Both the position numbers and the translations under genes were made by a program. From positions 1 through 43,048 of the forward strand of contig JBJEFI010000076.1 of NCBI GenBank assembly GCA_051873875.1: DNA of 43,048 nucleotides, read 5' to 3'. Shown here one piece after another: positions 17,175 to 25,553 of this stretch (its first letter is position 1; the number at the start of each line of letters is the position of its first letter). Below the pieces are notes generated by a model. It made no database searches. It was not told the DNA's origin and worked only from the letters and a program-made list of their open reading frames with translations. Origin of the DNA: JBJEFI01 sp051873875 (GTDB lineage: Bacteria > Bacillota > Bacilli > Bacillales > Bacillaceae_G).

Positions 17175-19559
17175 ATGAAGAGGAAACTTGTTTTACTTTC
17201 AACAATTACAGCATTAGTGATGGGACAATCATCAATTGGTTTTGCTATCACAGATGAGGCACCGAATGTTGTAACAGAAGAAATGATAGAGGGCTTCGAG
17301 GTCACACAAGCAAATGAAGAAAATGGGGAGCAGCAAGTAAACAATCAACAAGAAACAACAACGAAACAAGAAAAACCTAATTCCAATCAGCAAAATGCAA
17401 ATGAATCATCGCAACTACAAGCAGGACAAGCTAATACATCTGAAACTAAAGATGAAGAAGCACCAACATTACATAGTTTAAAAGCAGACAAGAAAGAAGT
17501 ATCCAGGGGGGAAATCGTAAAGATTTCAGCAGATGTACAAGATGAATCTGGTGTAAAATATGTCAGTGTTTTTTATCGTAATACAGATTCAGATGATGGT
17601 CGAGAAAGTAAGGATACAAAAGAAGTACAATTAACATATAATACAAAAACAAAAGCTTATGAAGGGGTATTTCTTGTTTCTCAGGATATTACAGCTGGCA
17701 CTTGGGATGTATTTACAGTGTCATTAGGGGATAAAGTAGGAAATAAAATAACATATCCTGGAAAAGACATTCAAAATAAAGATACTAGTTTTGTAGTGAA
17801 AAAAGAAAGTGAAGATGACAAACCTGATTTTGCTGGTCCTGTATTTGAAAGGATAACGGCTAATAAACAAGAATTAAATAAAGATGAAGCAGCGACGATT
17901 ACATTAAAAGCATCAGATAAATCGGGAATTGAATCGATTATTGCTAATTATATTCATAAAGTAACAGGAATACAACGCGATGTGGACTTTGAAGAAAGTA
18001 ATAAACCAGGAGAGTTTATAGGGGAATTCTGGGTAGATGAATTTACAGCAAATGGTGAATGGGAAATTTCCAGTATTGAATTAATTGATACTGTTGGAAA
18101 CACAACATATGTAACACGAACAGCAGGGAAACCAAATCCATTTACATCTGCAAAAATTACAGTCAAAAATGCATCTAATGATGTAACTGGGCCTGTTGTA
18201 GAAGATATTAGTGTTTCGGCAAACAAAGGAAAACCTGGCGACACTGTAAAAGTATCTGTAACAGCAAAAGACGAAAGTGAAATTTGGGATGTAGCAGCAT
18301 GGTTTGTTAATAAAGATTCATACAAAGAAATGCTAGTTATGTTTGAAACAGAAGATGGTATTCACTTTGAAGGTGATTTTGAAATTGAAGAAGGAATGGA
18401 TAATGGTGCATGGGAATTAGATAGTGTTACATTAATTGATGCAATTGGAAATGAAACATATGTGCCTGGTAGTAATTATCCATTAACAACGATTACAGTG
18501 ATAGACGGAAATGCGGATTTCATCGCTCCTACTATTGGTGAGGTTATTGTTGATAAAAAAACAGATCCATTAGGAATTGGTGATACAATTAATTTCTCTG
18601 TAGAAGCAACTGATGATGATTCAGGAGTTGCATCTGCATTCGTTGTGTACGAAAGACCAATAAGTGGAATACCTGAAGTAATTGAATTAACACACAATGA
18701 AACTACAAAACGATATGAAGGTCAATTTGTAATAGAAAAGTATACAGAAATGGGTGTTTGGAAAAACATTGGACTAGGTGTTATGGATAAAGCAGGAAAT
18801 ATGGCTACACAAGAGCCAATGGTAAATGCCAACTTTACTGTTGTTGGTACAACACTTGATGAAGTAGCACCAGTTATTCAAGATGTAAAATTATTTAGTG
18901 ATAAAGAAGTAGAAAATGGCGACGTTGTACAAGTAAATGCGACGATTACAGATGATTTTTCTGGTGTAGAACGAGCAGGAGCCATCTTTGTAAATGAGGA
19001 AGCATTAGATGGTTTACTTGAAGATGATGAACTAGAAGAAGACTCACCACAATATAAAGCATTACTAAAAGCAAAAAATAGTTTCATGGGTGATGTGTTT
19101 GAAGGACTGATTGAGGAAATTGCAAATGAATTCCCAGAGGCAATTCAGTATGTAAAATTACATACAGTTAAGGGGTCGGATTTATTTGAAGGTGCTCTTA
19201 CTGTAAAAGAAGAGATGGCGCGCGGTGAATGGTCGTTTGGCGGTGTATTTGCTATAGATAATGCAGATAACATTGGAGGAATGGAAGACGAGTACGAAGG
19301 ATTATCCTTTGTTGTTGTAGATAAGACATCAACGACTCCAGAAGAACCAGAACAACCAACAAAACCAGAGCAACCGACAACACCAGAACAACCAACAAAT
19401 CCGGAACAACCAACAAAACCAGAGCAACCAACAGTACCACAACAACCGGCTACTCAATCACCACAAACGGGTGATACAAGTAATGTGCCATTATATAGTG
19501 CAGCACTTCTTGTTTCTGTCTTAGGCTTAGGTTTATTAGTAAGACGTAGAAAAAATTGA
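17175..19559 (+). CDS. Large cell-wall-anchored surface protein with an SPQTG sorting signal
   Basis: 794 residues. A signal peptide (KRKLVLLSTITALVMGQSSIGFA) is followed by a Gln/Asn/Glu-rich linker to about residue 95. Then come five repeated ~100-residue modules, each opening with a D-x-x-(A/G)P line and containing a GD or kD-x-V-kv pattern, a (T/Y)-x-x-YEG or EG-x-F strand, a GxW and a D-x-x-GN near the end; these look like Ig-fold beta modules. A Pro-Glu-Gln-Pro-Thr spacer comes next. The end is SPQTG at 762-766, a hydrophobic stretch and RRRKN, a sortase-type signal with S in place of L. Adhesion or envelope spacing is likely but not shown. Single gene with its own terminator. Confidence 0.83.
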   Translation: MKRKLVLLSTITALVMGQSSIGFAITDEAPNVVTEEMIEGFEVTQANEENGEQQVNNQQETTTKQEKPNSNQQNANESSQLQAGQANTSETKDEEAPTLHSLKADKKEVSRGEIVKISADVQDESGVKYVSVFYRNTDSDDGRESKDTKEVQLTYNTKTKAYEGVFLVSQDITAGTWDVFTVSLGDKVGNKITYPGKDIQNKDTSFVVKKESEDDKPDFAGPVFERITANKQELNKDEAATITLKASDKSGIESIIANYIHKVTGIQRDVDFEESNKPGEFIGEFWVDEFTANGEWEISSIELIDTVGNTTYVTRTAGKPNPFTSAKITVKNASNDVTGPVVEDISVSANKGKPGDTVKVSVTAKDESEIWDVAAWFVNKDSYKEMLVMFETEDGIHFEGDFEIEEGMDNGAWELDSVTLIDAIGNETYVPGSNYPLTTITVIDGNADFIAPTIGEVIVDKKTDPLGIGDTINFSVEATDDDSGVASAFVVYERPISGIPEVIELTHNETTKRYEGQFVIEKYTEMGVWKNIGLGVMDKAGNMATQEPMVNANFTVVGTTLDEVAPVIQDVKLFSDKEVENGDVVQVNATITDDFSGVERAGAIFVNEEALDGLLEDDELEEDSPQYKALLKAKNSFMGDVFEGLIEEIANEFPEAIQYVKLHTVKGSDLFEGALTVKEEMARGEWSFGGVFAIDNADNIGGMEDEYEGLSFVVVDKTSTTPEEPEQPTKPEQPTTPEQPTNPEQPTKPEQPTVPQQPATQSPQTGDTSNVPLYSAALLVSVLGLGLLVRRRKN
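19336..19447 (+). repeat. 18-base tandem repeats coding the PEQPT spacer
   Basis: About six units related to CCAGAACAACCAACAAAA encode successive PEQPT(K/T/N/V) units. Slippage could change the unit number between strains, changing wall-spanning length. Confidence 0.8.
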
Positions 19560-19607
19560 TAAAAAAAGAAAGGGTCGAGTGTTTAGCCTTGACCTTTTTT
19601 CTTTTTT
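19560..19607 (+). terminator. Intrinsic terminator of the surface-protein gene
   Basis: AAAAAAGAAAGGGTC pairs with GACCTTTTTTCTTTTTT. Its right arm contains the TTGACC used as -35 of the thioredoxin promoter. Confidence 0.8.
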
Positions 19608-19617
19608 TGTATACAAT
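19589..19617 (+). promoter_or_regulatory. Candidate sigma-A promoter of the thioredoxin gene
   Basis: TTGACC at 19589-19594 and TACAAT at 19612-19617, spacer exactly 17 bases. The -10 overlaps the left edge of the operator palindrome. Confidence 0.65.
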
Positions 19618-19631
19618 ACCCTTAAGGGTAT
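19616..19631. promoter_or_regulatory. CsoR/CstR-type operator at the thioredoxin promoter
   Basis: ATACCCTTAAGGGTAT is a perfect 16-base palindrome, with the TACCC/GGGTA half-sites known for CsoR/CstR-family repressors. It covers the -10 and start-site region. A near-identical site precedes the regulator gene 480 bases downstream. Confidence 0.7.
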
Positions 19632-19651
19632 ATAAAAGAGGGGGTTACAAA

Positions 19652-19963
19652 ATGAAAATACAAGAAATTAATGATCATACATTTGAGGATGCTATACAGG
19701 AAGGCAATGTATTAGTTGATTTTTATGCACCTTGGTGTGGTCCTTGTAAAATGATTGCGCCGGTATTAGATGAAATTGCTGATGAAATGAAAGATGAATT
19801 AAAGATTGTAAAGATAAATATCGATGAAAACAGTATACCAACTCAGCTTGGCATTATGAGCGTACCAACCCTAGTTTTATTTAAAGGTGGAGAACCATTA
19901 GGAAAATTAGTTGGATATGTTCCGAAAGAATCGTTAGTAGAAGTGATTAAAGAAAATCTTTAA
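19652..19963 (+). CDS. Thioredoxin
   Basis: 103 residues from the ATG at 19652 (GAGGGGGTTACAAA upstream); an upstream extension in frame runs through the terminator and operator and is not coding. Active site WCGPC at 28-32 in VDFYAPWCGPCKMIAP, cis-proline in MSVPTLVLFKGG. It reduces disulfides, and in this setting possibly per- and polysulfides. The operator at its promoter and the adjacent double CstR-like repressor suggest it is an induced accessory thioredoxin rather than the housekeeping one. That link is inference from the shared site. Confidence 0.93.
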   Translation: MKIQEINDHTFEDAIQEGNVLVDFYAPWCGPCKMIAPVLDEIADEMKDELKIVKINIDENSIPTQLGIMSVPTLVLFKGGEPLGKLVGYVPKESLVEVIKENL

Positions 19964-19969
19964 TAAATG

Positions 19970-20005
19970 AGAAGAGTTTGCTTTTGCAATCTCTTTTTTC
20001 TTTGT
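19970..20005 (+). terminator. Intrinsic terminator after the thioredoxin gene
   Basis: AGAG-TTTGC pairs with GCAA-CTCT followed by TTTTTT. Confidence 0.7.
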
Positions 20006-20043
20006 ATAAATGGGTTGTTTTGAGAAAGTATTAACTTTATAAA

Positions 20044-20114
20044 TATACTAAAAGGGGTATAATAAACATTGACAACTTACAAGAATATCATATATTATAC
20101 CCCTTAAGGGTATA
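20044..20114 (+). promoter_or_regulatory. Promoter and two CstR-type operator sites of the double-domain repressor gene
   Basis: TTGACA at 20069-20074 pairs with a -10 in TATATTATA at 20091-20099 (16-18 base spacer). TATACCCCTTAAGGGTATA at 20096-20114 overlaps the -10 and start site. A second, looser site, TATAC-TAAAA-GGGGTATA at 20044-20061, lies just upstream of the -35. This arrangement suits repression by its own product. Confidence 0.65.
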
Positions 20115-20128
20115 AAAGAGGTGAGGAT

Positions 20129-20659
20129 ATGGAATACGATAAAAGCTTAAAAAATCGTTTGAAACGAATTGAAGGGCAAATTCGTGGTGTTATTCGAATG
20201 ATGGGTGAAGAAAAAGAGTGTCGTGATGTAGTAACGCAGTTAACGGCTTGTCGTGCTGCTATCGATCGTGCAATTGCCCTTGTAGTAGGGAAAAACTTAG
20301 AATCATGCCTTCGTCGTCAAATGGAAGAAGGCCAATATAGAGGACAAGATTTAGTAAAAGAAGCAATGGGCCTATTAATTAATCGTACATCTCTCGAACA
20401 GGACAAGTCTGAAGGGATCATAAGTGACTTGACAGAATTAGAAGGACAAATTCGTCAAGTATTAAAAATGATGGAAGAGCGACATGATTGCCGTGATGTA
20501 GTAAAAGCATTAAATAATTGTCGAACTGTTATTGATACGTCTGTTGCTTTTGTAGTAGGAAAGAACATTGAAACATGTCTTCGTCTCCAAGTAGAAAATG
20601 GACAGTCAAATGAAAGAACAGTGCAAGAAGCAATTGATTTATTAGTAAAAAGCAAGTAA
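20129..20659 (+). CDS. Tandem-duplicated CsoR/CstR-family repressor
   Basis: 176 residues made of two head-to-tail copies of a domain that is normally a stand-alone ~86-residue protein. Domain 1 (residues 1-87) has KRIEGQIRGV, C31 in ECRDVV and C60 in GKNLESC. Domain 2 (about 98-176) has ELEGQIRQV, C121 in DCRDVV and C150 in GKNIETC. The 29-residue Cys spacing and Asn at 56/146 in place of the copper-ligand His fit CstR-like persulfide sensing rather than CsoR copper sensing. Domain 2 lacks most of the basic N-terminal arm, so its DNA contact may be weaker. Extra cysteines occur at 41 and 131. Likely a repressor of itself and the thioredoxin gene. Confidence 0.85.
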   Translation: MEYDKSLKNRLKRIEGQIRGVIRMMGEEKECRDVVTQLTACRAAIDRAIALVVGKNLESCLRRQMEEGQYRGQDLVKEAMGLLINRTSLEQDKSEGIISDLTELEGQIRQVLKMMEERHDCRDVVKALNNCRTVIDTSVAFVVGKNIETCLRLQVENGQSNERTVQEAIDLLVKSK

Positions 20660-20692
20660 AAAAAGCTACCAATAGAGGTGGCTTTTTTTATA
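20658..20692 (+). terminator. Intrinsic terminator of the repressor gene
   Basis: AAAAAGCTACC pairs with GGTGGCTTTTTTT. Confidence 0.85.
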
Positions 20693-20789
20693 TTAAGAAA
20701 GTATAAGTTCTCGTTCAGTATAATGATAAGAAAATTTTTTTGTTATAGATTGTTAATCATTTGTCGTCTTTAAAATTCTTATGAATGTG

Positions 20790-20865
20790 TTCATCCAGTT
20801 CTAACTGAAACTAAGACTCCTACTTCAAAATTTAGTAAAAGTAATGAAGTTTAAGTGGGAGAAAA
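20790..20865. repeat. Dispersed intergenic repeat, family 2, copy D
   Basis: Matches copy C (7720-7795) in order and spacing: TCTAACTGAaACTAAGACTCC, ACTTCAAAA, TTAGTAAAAG, GGGAGAA. CTCCTACTT pairs with AAGTGGGAG, giving a clear hairpin. Confidence 0.6.
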
Positions 20866-21130
20866 GTGTTAGTAAAAATCACATTGATTCAACTAACCAT
20901 TAATGAGAGAAGAAAGAAAATTCTCACTGATGGAAGTTTCACTTTATCACTTGTTGAAAGTATGTCCTTGTCTACAGGTCTTTTTTCTCATTTGTAGAAG
21001 AAGTCTGTTTTTTAAATTCCTACTATTTTCGCATGTAGATTTATTGACAAAAAAGTAGTTATGTACATTCTTGACGGTATGAATCGAAAATTGATACATT
21101 TGAGAAAGATTTTGTTTGAAAAGCTAGTTC

Positions 21131-21178
21131 TATCAATATATTGTGATTGTCGATAAAAATAGTGCGTATATATTGATT
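21131..21178. promoter_or_regulatory. Two candidate NrdR boxes
   Basis: TATCAATATATTGTGAT (21131-21147) and GTGCGTATATATTGAT (21162-21177) resemble the NrdR box, roughly ACACTATATATTGTGT. Their ATATTG cores are 32 bases apart, three helical turns, as expected for paired NrdR sites ahead of ribonucleotide reductase genes. Confidence 0.45.
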
Positions 21179-21184
21179 TTTGTG

Positions 21185-21213
21185 TTGTGTTTCATAGACA
21201 ATCATAATACAAT
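21185..21213 (+). promoter_or_regulatory. Candidate promoter of nrdIEF
   Basis: TTGTGT at 21185-21190 and TACAAT at 21208-21213 with a 17-base spacer, directly downstream of the candidate NrdR boxes and 47 bases before nrdI. Confidence 0.45.
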
Positions 21214-21260
21214 ATGTAGGTAAGAAAGACCTTGATAGAAAGAATAAAGGGGGAAGGTGC

Positions 21261-21611
21261 ATGTTAGTTGTCTATGATTCGTTAACAGGAAATGTGAAAC
21301 GATTTGTAAATAAATTAAAGATGGATACAGTAAAAATAGATGAAAATTTGGAACTGGAACAAGAATTTGTGCTGATTACATACACGACAGGATTTGGAAA
21401 TGTACCTGAGCGTGTCGATACTTTTCTCAAAAAAAACCATTCCCTATTAAAAGGTGTTTCTGCTAGTGGTAATCGCAATTGGGGAGATTTATTTGCAGGG
21501 AGTGCAGATAAAATTGCTAGCACATACAATGTTCCAATTATTTCTAAATTTGAATTAGCAGGGACAACGAAAGATGTGCAAGCATTTAAAGAAAGGGTGA
21601 GCTGTCTTTGA
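21261..21611 (+). CDS. nrdI: Ribonucleotide reductase flavodoxin NrdI
   Basis: 116 residues with a flavodoxin-like pattern: VVYDSLTGNVKRFVNKL for the FMN phosphate loop, LITYTTGFGNVPERV, then GNRNWGDLFAGSADKI. NrdI supplies the oxidant for assembling the manganese-tyrosyl radical of NrdF. AAAGGGGGAAGGTGC precedes the ATG. Its TGA shares bases with the TTG start of nrdE. Confidence 0.92.
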   Translation: MLVVYDSLTGNVKRFVNKLKMDTVKIDENLELEQEFVLITYTTGFGNVPERVDTFLKKNHSLLKGVSASGNRNWGDLFAGSADKIASTYNVPIISKFELAGTTKDVQAFKERVSCL

Positions 21612-23692
21612 GGCATATTGAATTAAATAACGAAATAACAAAAATGGTAGACGGTTTTTACCAGTTAGAAAAAGATAAAGAGGCAATTACAGTCTTCTTA
21701 GAAGAAGCGAAAGAGAATACAATTTCATTTTCGAATATAAGAGAACGTATGAATTATATGGTTGAGCAAGATTATTACTATGATGTTTTTCAATTTTATA
21801 CAATGGAGCAAATTGAAGAACTTTATGAGATCGCCTATCAAATTCAGTTTCGCTTCCAGTCCTATATGGCTGCATCTAAGTTTTATAAGGATTATGCCTT
21901 AAAGACAAATGATGGAAAACATTATTTAGAGCATTATGAAGATCGTGTTGTCATTGTCTCGCTTTATTTAGGAAATGGGGATTTTGATAAAGCAAAACAA
22001 TTTGTTGTACAAATGATGAAGCAAAACTATCAACCAGCTACTCCAACTTTCCTAAATGCCGGTCGTAGCCGACGAGGAGAAATGGTGAGCTGCTTTTTAT
22101 TGGAAATGGACGATAGCTTAAATTCGATTGGCTTTAATATTAATACAGCGATGCAGTTATCGAAAATTGGCGGTGGTGTTGCCCTTAATTTATCGAAATT
22201 ACGTGCTCGTGGGGAGCAAATTAAAGGTATTGAAAATGCAGCTAGCGGTGTCATGCCAGTTATGAAACTGTTAGAGGATTCCTTCAGTTATGCGAATCAA
22301 TTAGGACAGCGAAAAGGTGCTGGGGCAGCCTATTTAAATATTTTTCATTGGGATATTGTTGAATTCCTTGATTCTAAAAAAATTAACGTAGATGAAAAAT
22401 TACGTATTCAATCCTTATCCATTGGTTTAATTGCTCCAGATAAGTTTTTTGATCTAGCAGAGCGCAATCAAGATATGTATGTATTTGCGCCACATACGGT
22501 GTATAAAGAGTACAAGCAGCATTTAGATGATATGGACTTAGATACGATGTATGAAGAACTAGTTGCAAATCCAAACGTGAAAAAGAAAAAATTAGATTTA
22601 AATGCTCGTGATATGTTAATTAAAATTGCCATGATTCAATTAGAGTCAGGTTATCCATATTTCATGTATAAGAGCAATGCCAATAAGCAACATCCGCTTA
22701 AAAATATTGGCCAAGTAAAAATGAGTAACTTATGCTCTGAAATATTCCAAATGCAAGAGACATCGGAAATTAATGATTATGGTACAGAAGATGTGATTCG
22801 CAAAGATATTAACTGTAATCTAGGTTCATTAAACATTGTTAATGTAATGGAGAACGGTGACTTCAGAGAGGCTGTTCACGCTGGAATTGAAGCATTAACA
22901 GCTGTATCTGATATGACGGTTATTCCGAATGCTCCGACTGTCAAAAAAGCAAACGAAGAGCTTCATTCAGTTGGAATTGGGGCGATGAACTTACATGGCT
23001 ATTTAGCAAAAAATAAAATTTCCTACGAAAGCGAAGAAGCAAAGCAATTTGCTAGTACGTTCTTTATGATGTTAAATTTCTATTCCCTTGAAAAGAGTAT
23101 GGAAATTGCCAAAGAACGTGGGATTACTTTTAAAGATTTTGATCGTTCTGATTATGCAACAGGTGAATATTTTACAAAATACGAAATCAATGATTATGCA
23201 CCAACATCTGAAAAAGTAAAGGCTCTTTTTGAAAATATGCATATTCCAACGAAGGAAGATTGGGCTAACCTTCGTCGTGATGTTCAAACATATGGCTTGT
23301 ACAATGCATATCGTATGGCAATTGCGCCAACACAAAGCATTAGCTATATTCAAAATGCAACATCAAGCGTCATGCCGATTGTAAGTCAGATTGAGTCACG
23401 CACATATGCAAATGCAACCACATATTATCCAATGCCACATTTATCTAAAGAAACGTATTGGTATTATAAATCAGCTTATGACATGAACATGTTTAAATTA
23501 ATTGATTTAATTGCAGTCATTCAAGAACATGTGGACCAAGGTATTTCAACTATCCTTTACGTCAATAGTGATGTATCTACTCGTGAGTTAGCACGTTACT
23601 ATATTTATGCCAATAAAAAAGGATTAAAGAGTTTGTACTATACACGCACACGTAAGTTAAGTGTAGAAGAGTGTTTAAGCTGTACGGTATAA
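21608..23692 (+). CDS. nrdE: Class Ib ribonucleoside-diphosphate reductase, alpha subunit
   Basis: 694 residues starting at a TTG (AAAGGGTGAG about eight bases upstream) that overlaps the nrdI stop as TTGA. The redox pair is C162 (EMVSCFLLE) and C403 (INCNLGSLN). The thiyl-radical C375 lies in NLCSE with N373 and E377. The C-terminal shuttle pair C689/C692 is in ECLSCTV. It reduces ribonucleoside diphosphates to deoxy forms with NrdF. The start and length agree with Bacillus NrdE. Confidence 0.95.
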   Translation: MRHIELNNEITKMVDGFYQLEKDKEAITVFLEEAKENTISFSNIRERMNYMVEQDYYYDVFQFYTMEQIEELYEIAYQIQFRFQSYMAASKFYKDYALKTNDGKHYLEHYEDRVVIVSLYLGNGDFDKAKQFVVQMMKQNYQPATPTFLNAGRSRRGEMVSCFLLEMDDSLNSIGFNINTAMQLSKIGGGVALNLSKLRARGEQIKGIENAASGVMPVMKLLEDSFSYANQLGQRKGAGAAYLNIFHWDIVEFLDSKKINVDEKLRIQSLSIGLIAPDKFFDLAERNQDMYVFAPHTVYKEYKQHLDDMDLDTMYEELVANPNVKKKKLDLNARDMLIKIAMIQLESGYPYFMYKSNANKQHPLKNIGQVKMSNLCSEIFQMQETSEINDYGTEDVIRKDINCNLGSLNIVNVMENGDFREAVHAGIEALTAVSDMTVIPNAPTVKKANEELHSVGIGAMNLHGYLAKNKISYESEEAKQFASTFFMMLNFYSLEKSMEIAKERGITFKDFDRSDYATGEYFTKYEINDYAPTSEKVKALFENMHIPTKEDWANLRRDVQTYGLYNAYRMAIAPTQSISYIQNATSSVMPIVSQIESRTYANATTYYPMPHLSKETYWYYKSAYDMNMFKLIDLIAVIQEHVDQGISTILYVNSDVSTRELARYYIYANKKGLKSLYYTRTRKLSVEECLSCTV

Positions 23693-23706
23693 GAAGGGGT
23701 GTTGAA

Positions 23707-24675
23707 ATGAAGGCAGTAAACTGGAATAAAAAAGAAGATGATTATAGCTTAATCTTTTGGAAGCAAAATTTATCACAATTTTGGACAGAGGATGAAATTG
23801 CTGTATCATCCGATAAAAATACATGGGTACAATTATCAAAAGAAGAGCAAGTAGCATATAAACGTGTACTAGGTGGTTTAACATTGCTTGATACAAAACA
23901 AGGTGGAGAAGGAATGCCATTAATCCTTGTTCATCTAAAAAATTTACAAGCAAAAAGTGTACTAGCATTTATGGGAGCCATGGAAGAGGTTCATGCAAAA
24001 AGTTATAGTCACATTTTCACAACGTTAGCGACAGAGGAAGAAATTGATGATATTTTTAATTGGGTAGATAATCATCCATTACTAGAAAAAAAATCTCAAC
24101 TTATTACAGACCGTTATCGCCAATTGTTAAAGCCAGAGGTATCAGCAGAGGAATTGTATATGGCAATGGCTGCATCTGTCTTCTTAGAGAGCTATCTGTT
24201 CTATAGTGGCTTTTTCTACCCACTATATTTAGCAGGACAAGGAAAAATGACGGCGAGTGGAGAAATCATTAACTTAATTATTCGTGATGAAAGTATTCAT
24301 GGTGTATTTGTTGGCATTCTAGCGCAAGAAATCTTTAATGATTTCTCAGAAGAAGAGCAACAACGTATTCAGAGTGAAGTTAAGCAGTTAATGCTAGATT
24401 TATATGACATTGAAATGGCTTATACAGAAGATATTTATGATAGCATTGGTTTAACAGAAGAAGTAAAACGATTTGTTCGCTACAATGCAAATAAAGCATT
24501 AATGAATTTAGGCTATGATAACTATTTTGATGAAGAAGAAATTAATCCCGTTGTATTAAATGGATTAAGAACGGATACGAAAAACCATGACTTCTTCTCC
24601 GTAAAAGGAAATGGTTATGTAAAAGCAACAAACGTAGAAAAATTAACAGATGAAGATTTTATTTTTAATTTTTAA
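23707..24675 (+). CDS. nrdF: Class Ib ribonucleoside-diphosphate reductase, beta (radical) subunit
   Basis: 322 residues from the ATG at 23707 (AGAAGGGGTGTTGAA upstream). Metal ligands D62, E93, H96, E161, E195 and H198 and the radical tyrosine Y100 (HAKSYSHIF) are all in place. It carries the dimanganese or diiron centre that starts catalysis. Fourteen bases after nrdE; a terminator follows, so the operon is nrdI-nrdE-nrdF. Confidence 0.95.
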   Translation: MKAVNWNKKEDDYSLIFWKQNLSQFWTEDEIAVSSDKNTWVQLSKEEQVAYKRVLGGLTLLDTKQGGEGMPLILVHLKNLQAKSVLAFMGAMEEVHAKSYSHIFTTLATEEEIDDIFNWVDNHPLLEKKSQLITDRYRQLLKPEVSAEELYMAMAASVFLESYLFYSGFFYPLYLAGQGKMTASGEIINLIIRDESIHGVFVGILAQEIFNDFSEEEQQRIQSEVKQLMLDLYDIEMAYTEDIYDSIGLTEEVKRFVRYNANKALMNLGYDNYFDEEEINPVVLNGLRTDTKNHDFFSVKGNGYVKATNVEKLTDEDFIFNF

Positions 24676-24680
24676 AGGGA

Positions 24681-24714
24681 GCAGGTATCCTAAAAAGGAT
24701 ACCTGTTTTTTATT
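24681..24714 (+). terminator. Intrinsic terminator of the nrd operon
   Basis: CAGGTATCC/GGATACCTG with TTTTTTA. Confidence 0.9.
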
Positions 24715-24838
24715 AAATAAAAAGAATATATTTGTTCACATTGTTTCATCCTTCTATCTGTGCTACCATAAAAGAATATTATTTTAATAAAATTTTTATG
24801 TGAGAAACAAAAAGGAAAAGTTTGGTAGAGGTGAAAGT

Positions 24839-25486
24839 ATGGATGGAAATAGTTTAGTACGTAGTTATATTCCAATGGCAAAGTTTATTGCACAAATTAT
24901 GGGGAATCAATGTGAAGTTGTACTTCATGATTTAACCAATCCAGAACATTCCATCATCGCAATTGAAAATAATTATATAAGCGGAAGGAAGGTTGGAGAT
25001 GCTCCTACTAATTTAGTGCTGAAAATTTGGAAGAAAAAAAGTTATCTAGATAAAGAGTTTTTAGCCAATTATAAAGCCATCGGTCGTGATAATAAAGTGT
25101 TTCGTTCGTCTAGTTTTTTTATTAAAGATGAGACTGGAGAACTAAAAGGCATGTTATGTATTAATGTGGACATTGATCATTATGTTCGCTTAAAAGAACG
25201 TCTAGAATCTTTAATGGAATTTACAACAGATTTAGATGAGCCAGAGGAAAATGTTTCTGAAACATTAAATGGGAACTTAGAAGATGTATTGTCTACCCTT
25301 ATTACACAAGCAATTCAAAAACATAATGTAGCTGCAGAGCGAATGTCAACAACTGAAAAAATAGAGGTTGTCCGAGATTTGTATGAACAAGGTGCGTTTA
25401 TGATTAAAGGTGGCGTAAGTGCAGTAGCAAAACGATTACATAGTTCAGAACCAACAATTTATCGCTATTTAAATAATATTAAATAA
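24839..25486 (+). CDS. YheO-type PAS-HTH transcriptional regulator
   Basis: 215 residues from the ATG at 24839 (AGAGGTGAAAGT upstream). Residues ~10-120 match the YheO-like PAS domain (IAQIMGNQCEVVLHDLTNPEHSI, GRKVGDAPTNL, FRSSSFFIKDETGELKGMLCIN). Residues ~165-215 match the HTH_22 DNA-binding domain (STTEKIEVVRDLYEQGAF, AVAKRLHSSEPTIYRYL). Relatives include DauR-like regulators of D-amino-acid use. The target genes are not evident here. Confidence 0.86.
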   Translation: MDGNSLVRSYIPMAKFIAQIMGNQCEVVLHDLTNPEHSIIAIENNYISGRKVGDAPTNLVLKIWKKKSYLDKEFLANYKAIGRDNKVFRSSSFFIKDETGELKGMLCINVDIDHYVRLKERLESLMEFTTDLDEPEENVSETLNGNLEDVLSTLITQAIQKHNVAAERMSTTEKIEVVRDLYEQGAFMIKGGVSAVAKRLHSSEPTIYRYLNNIK

Positions 25487-25489
25487 TCA

Positions 25490-25522
25490 GAAAAAGGGAG
25501 CTGCTGTGCTTCTTTTTTTGTA
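25490..25522 (+). terminator. Intrinsic terminator after the YheO-type gene
   Basis: AAAAAGGGAGC pairs with GCTTCTTTTTTT around TGCTGT; TATAAT at 25521-25526 directly after may serve the next gene. Confidence 0.65.
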
Positions 25523-25553
25523 TAATAAGAGTAATCATCAAAAAGGGGGGGAT

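Larger units (their letters stand above)
20693..21260. other. 568-base intergenic region before nrdI
   Basis: Holds family 2 repeat copy D, listed separately, an AT-rich stretch with no gene, and the nrd regulatory region. A TTGACG (21071-21076) with GATACA (21093-21098) is another possible promoter. GAGAAGAAAGAAAATTCTC at 20906-20924 can form a hairpin of unknown meaning. Confidence 0.4.

Noticed and set aside
20129..20659. Copper-sensing CsoR assignment for the double-domain repressor
   Set aside because: The His ligand position is Asn in both domains (N56, N146), leaving only the Cys pair, which fits CstR-like sensing.
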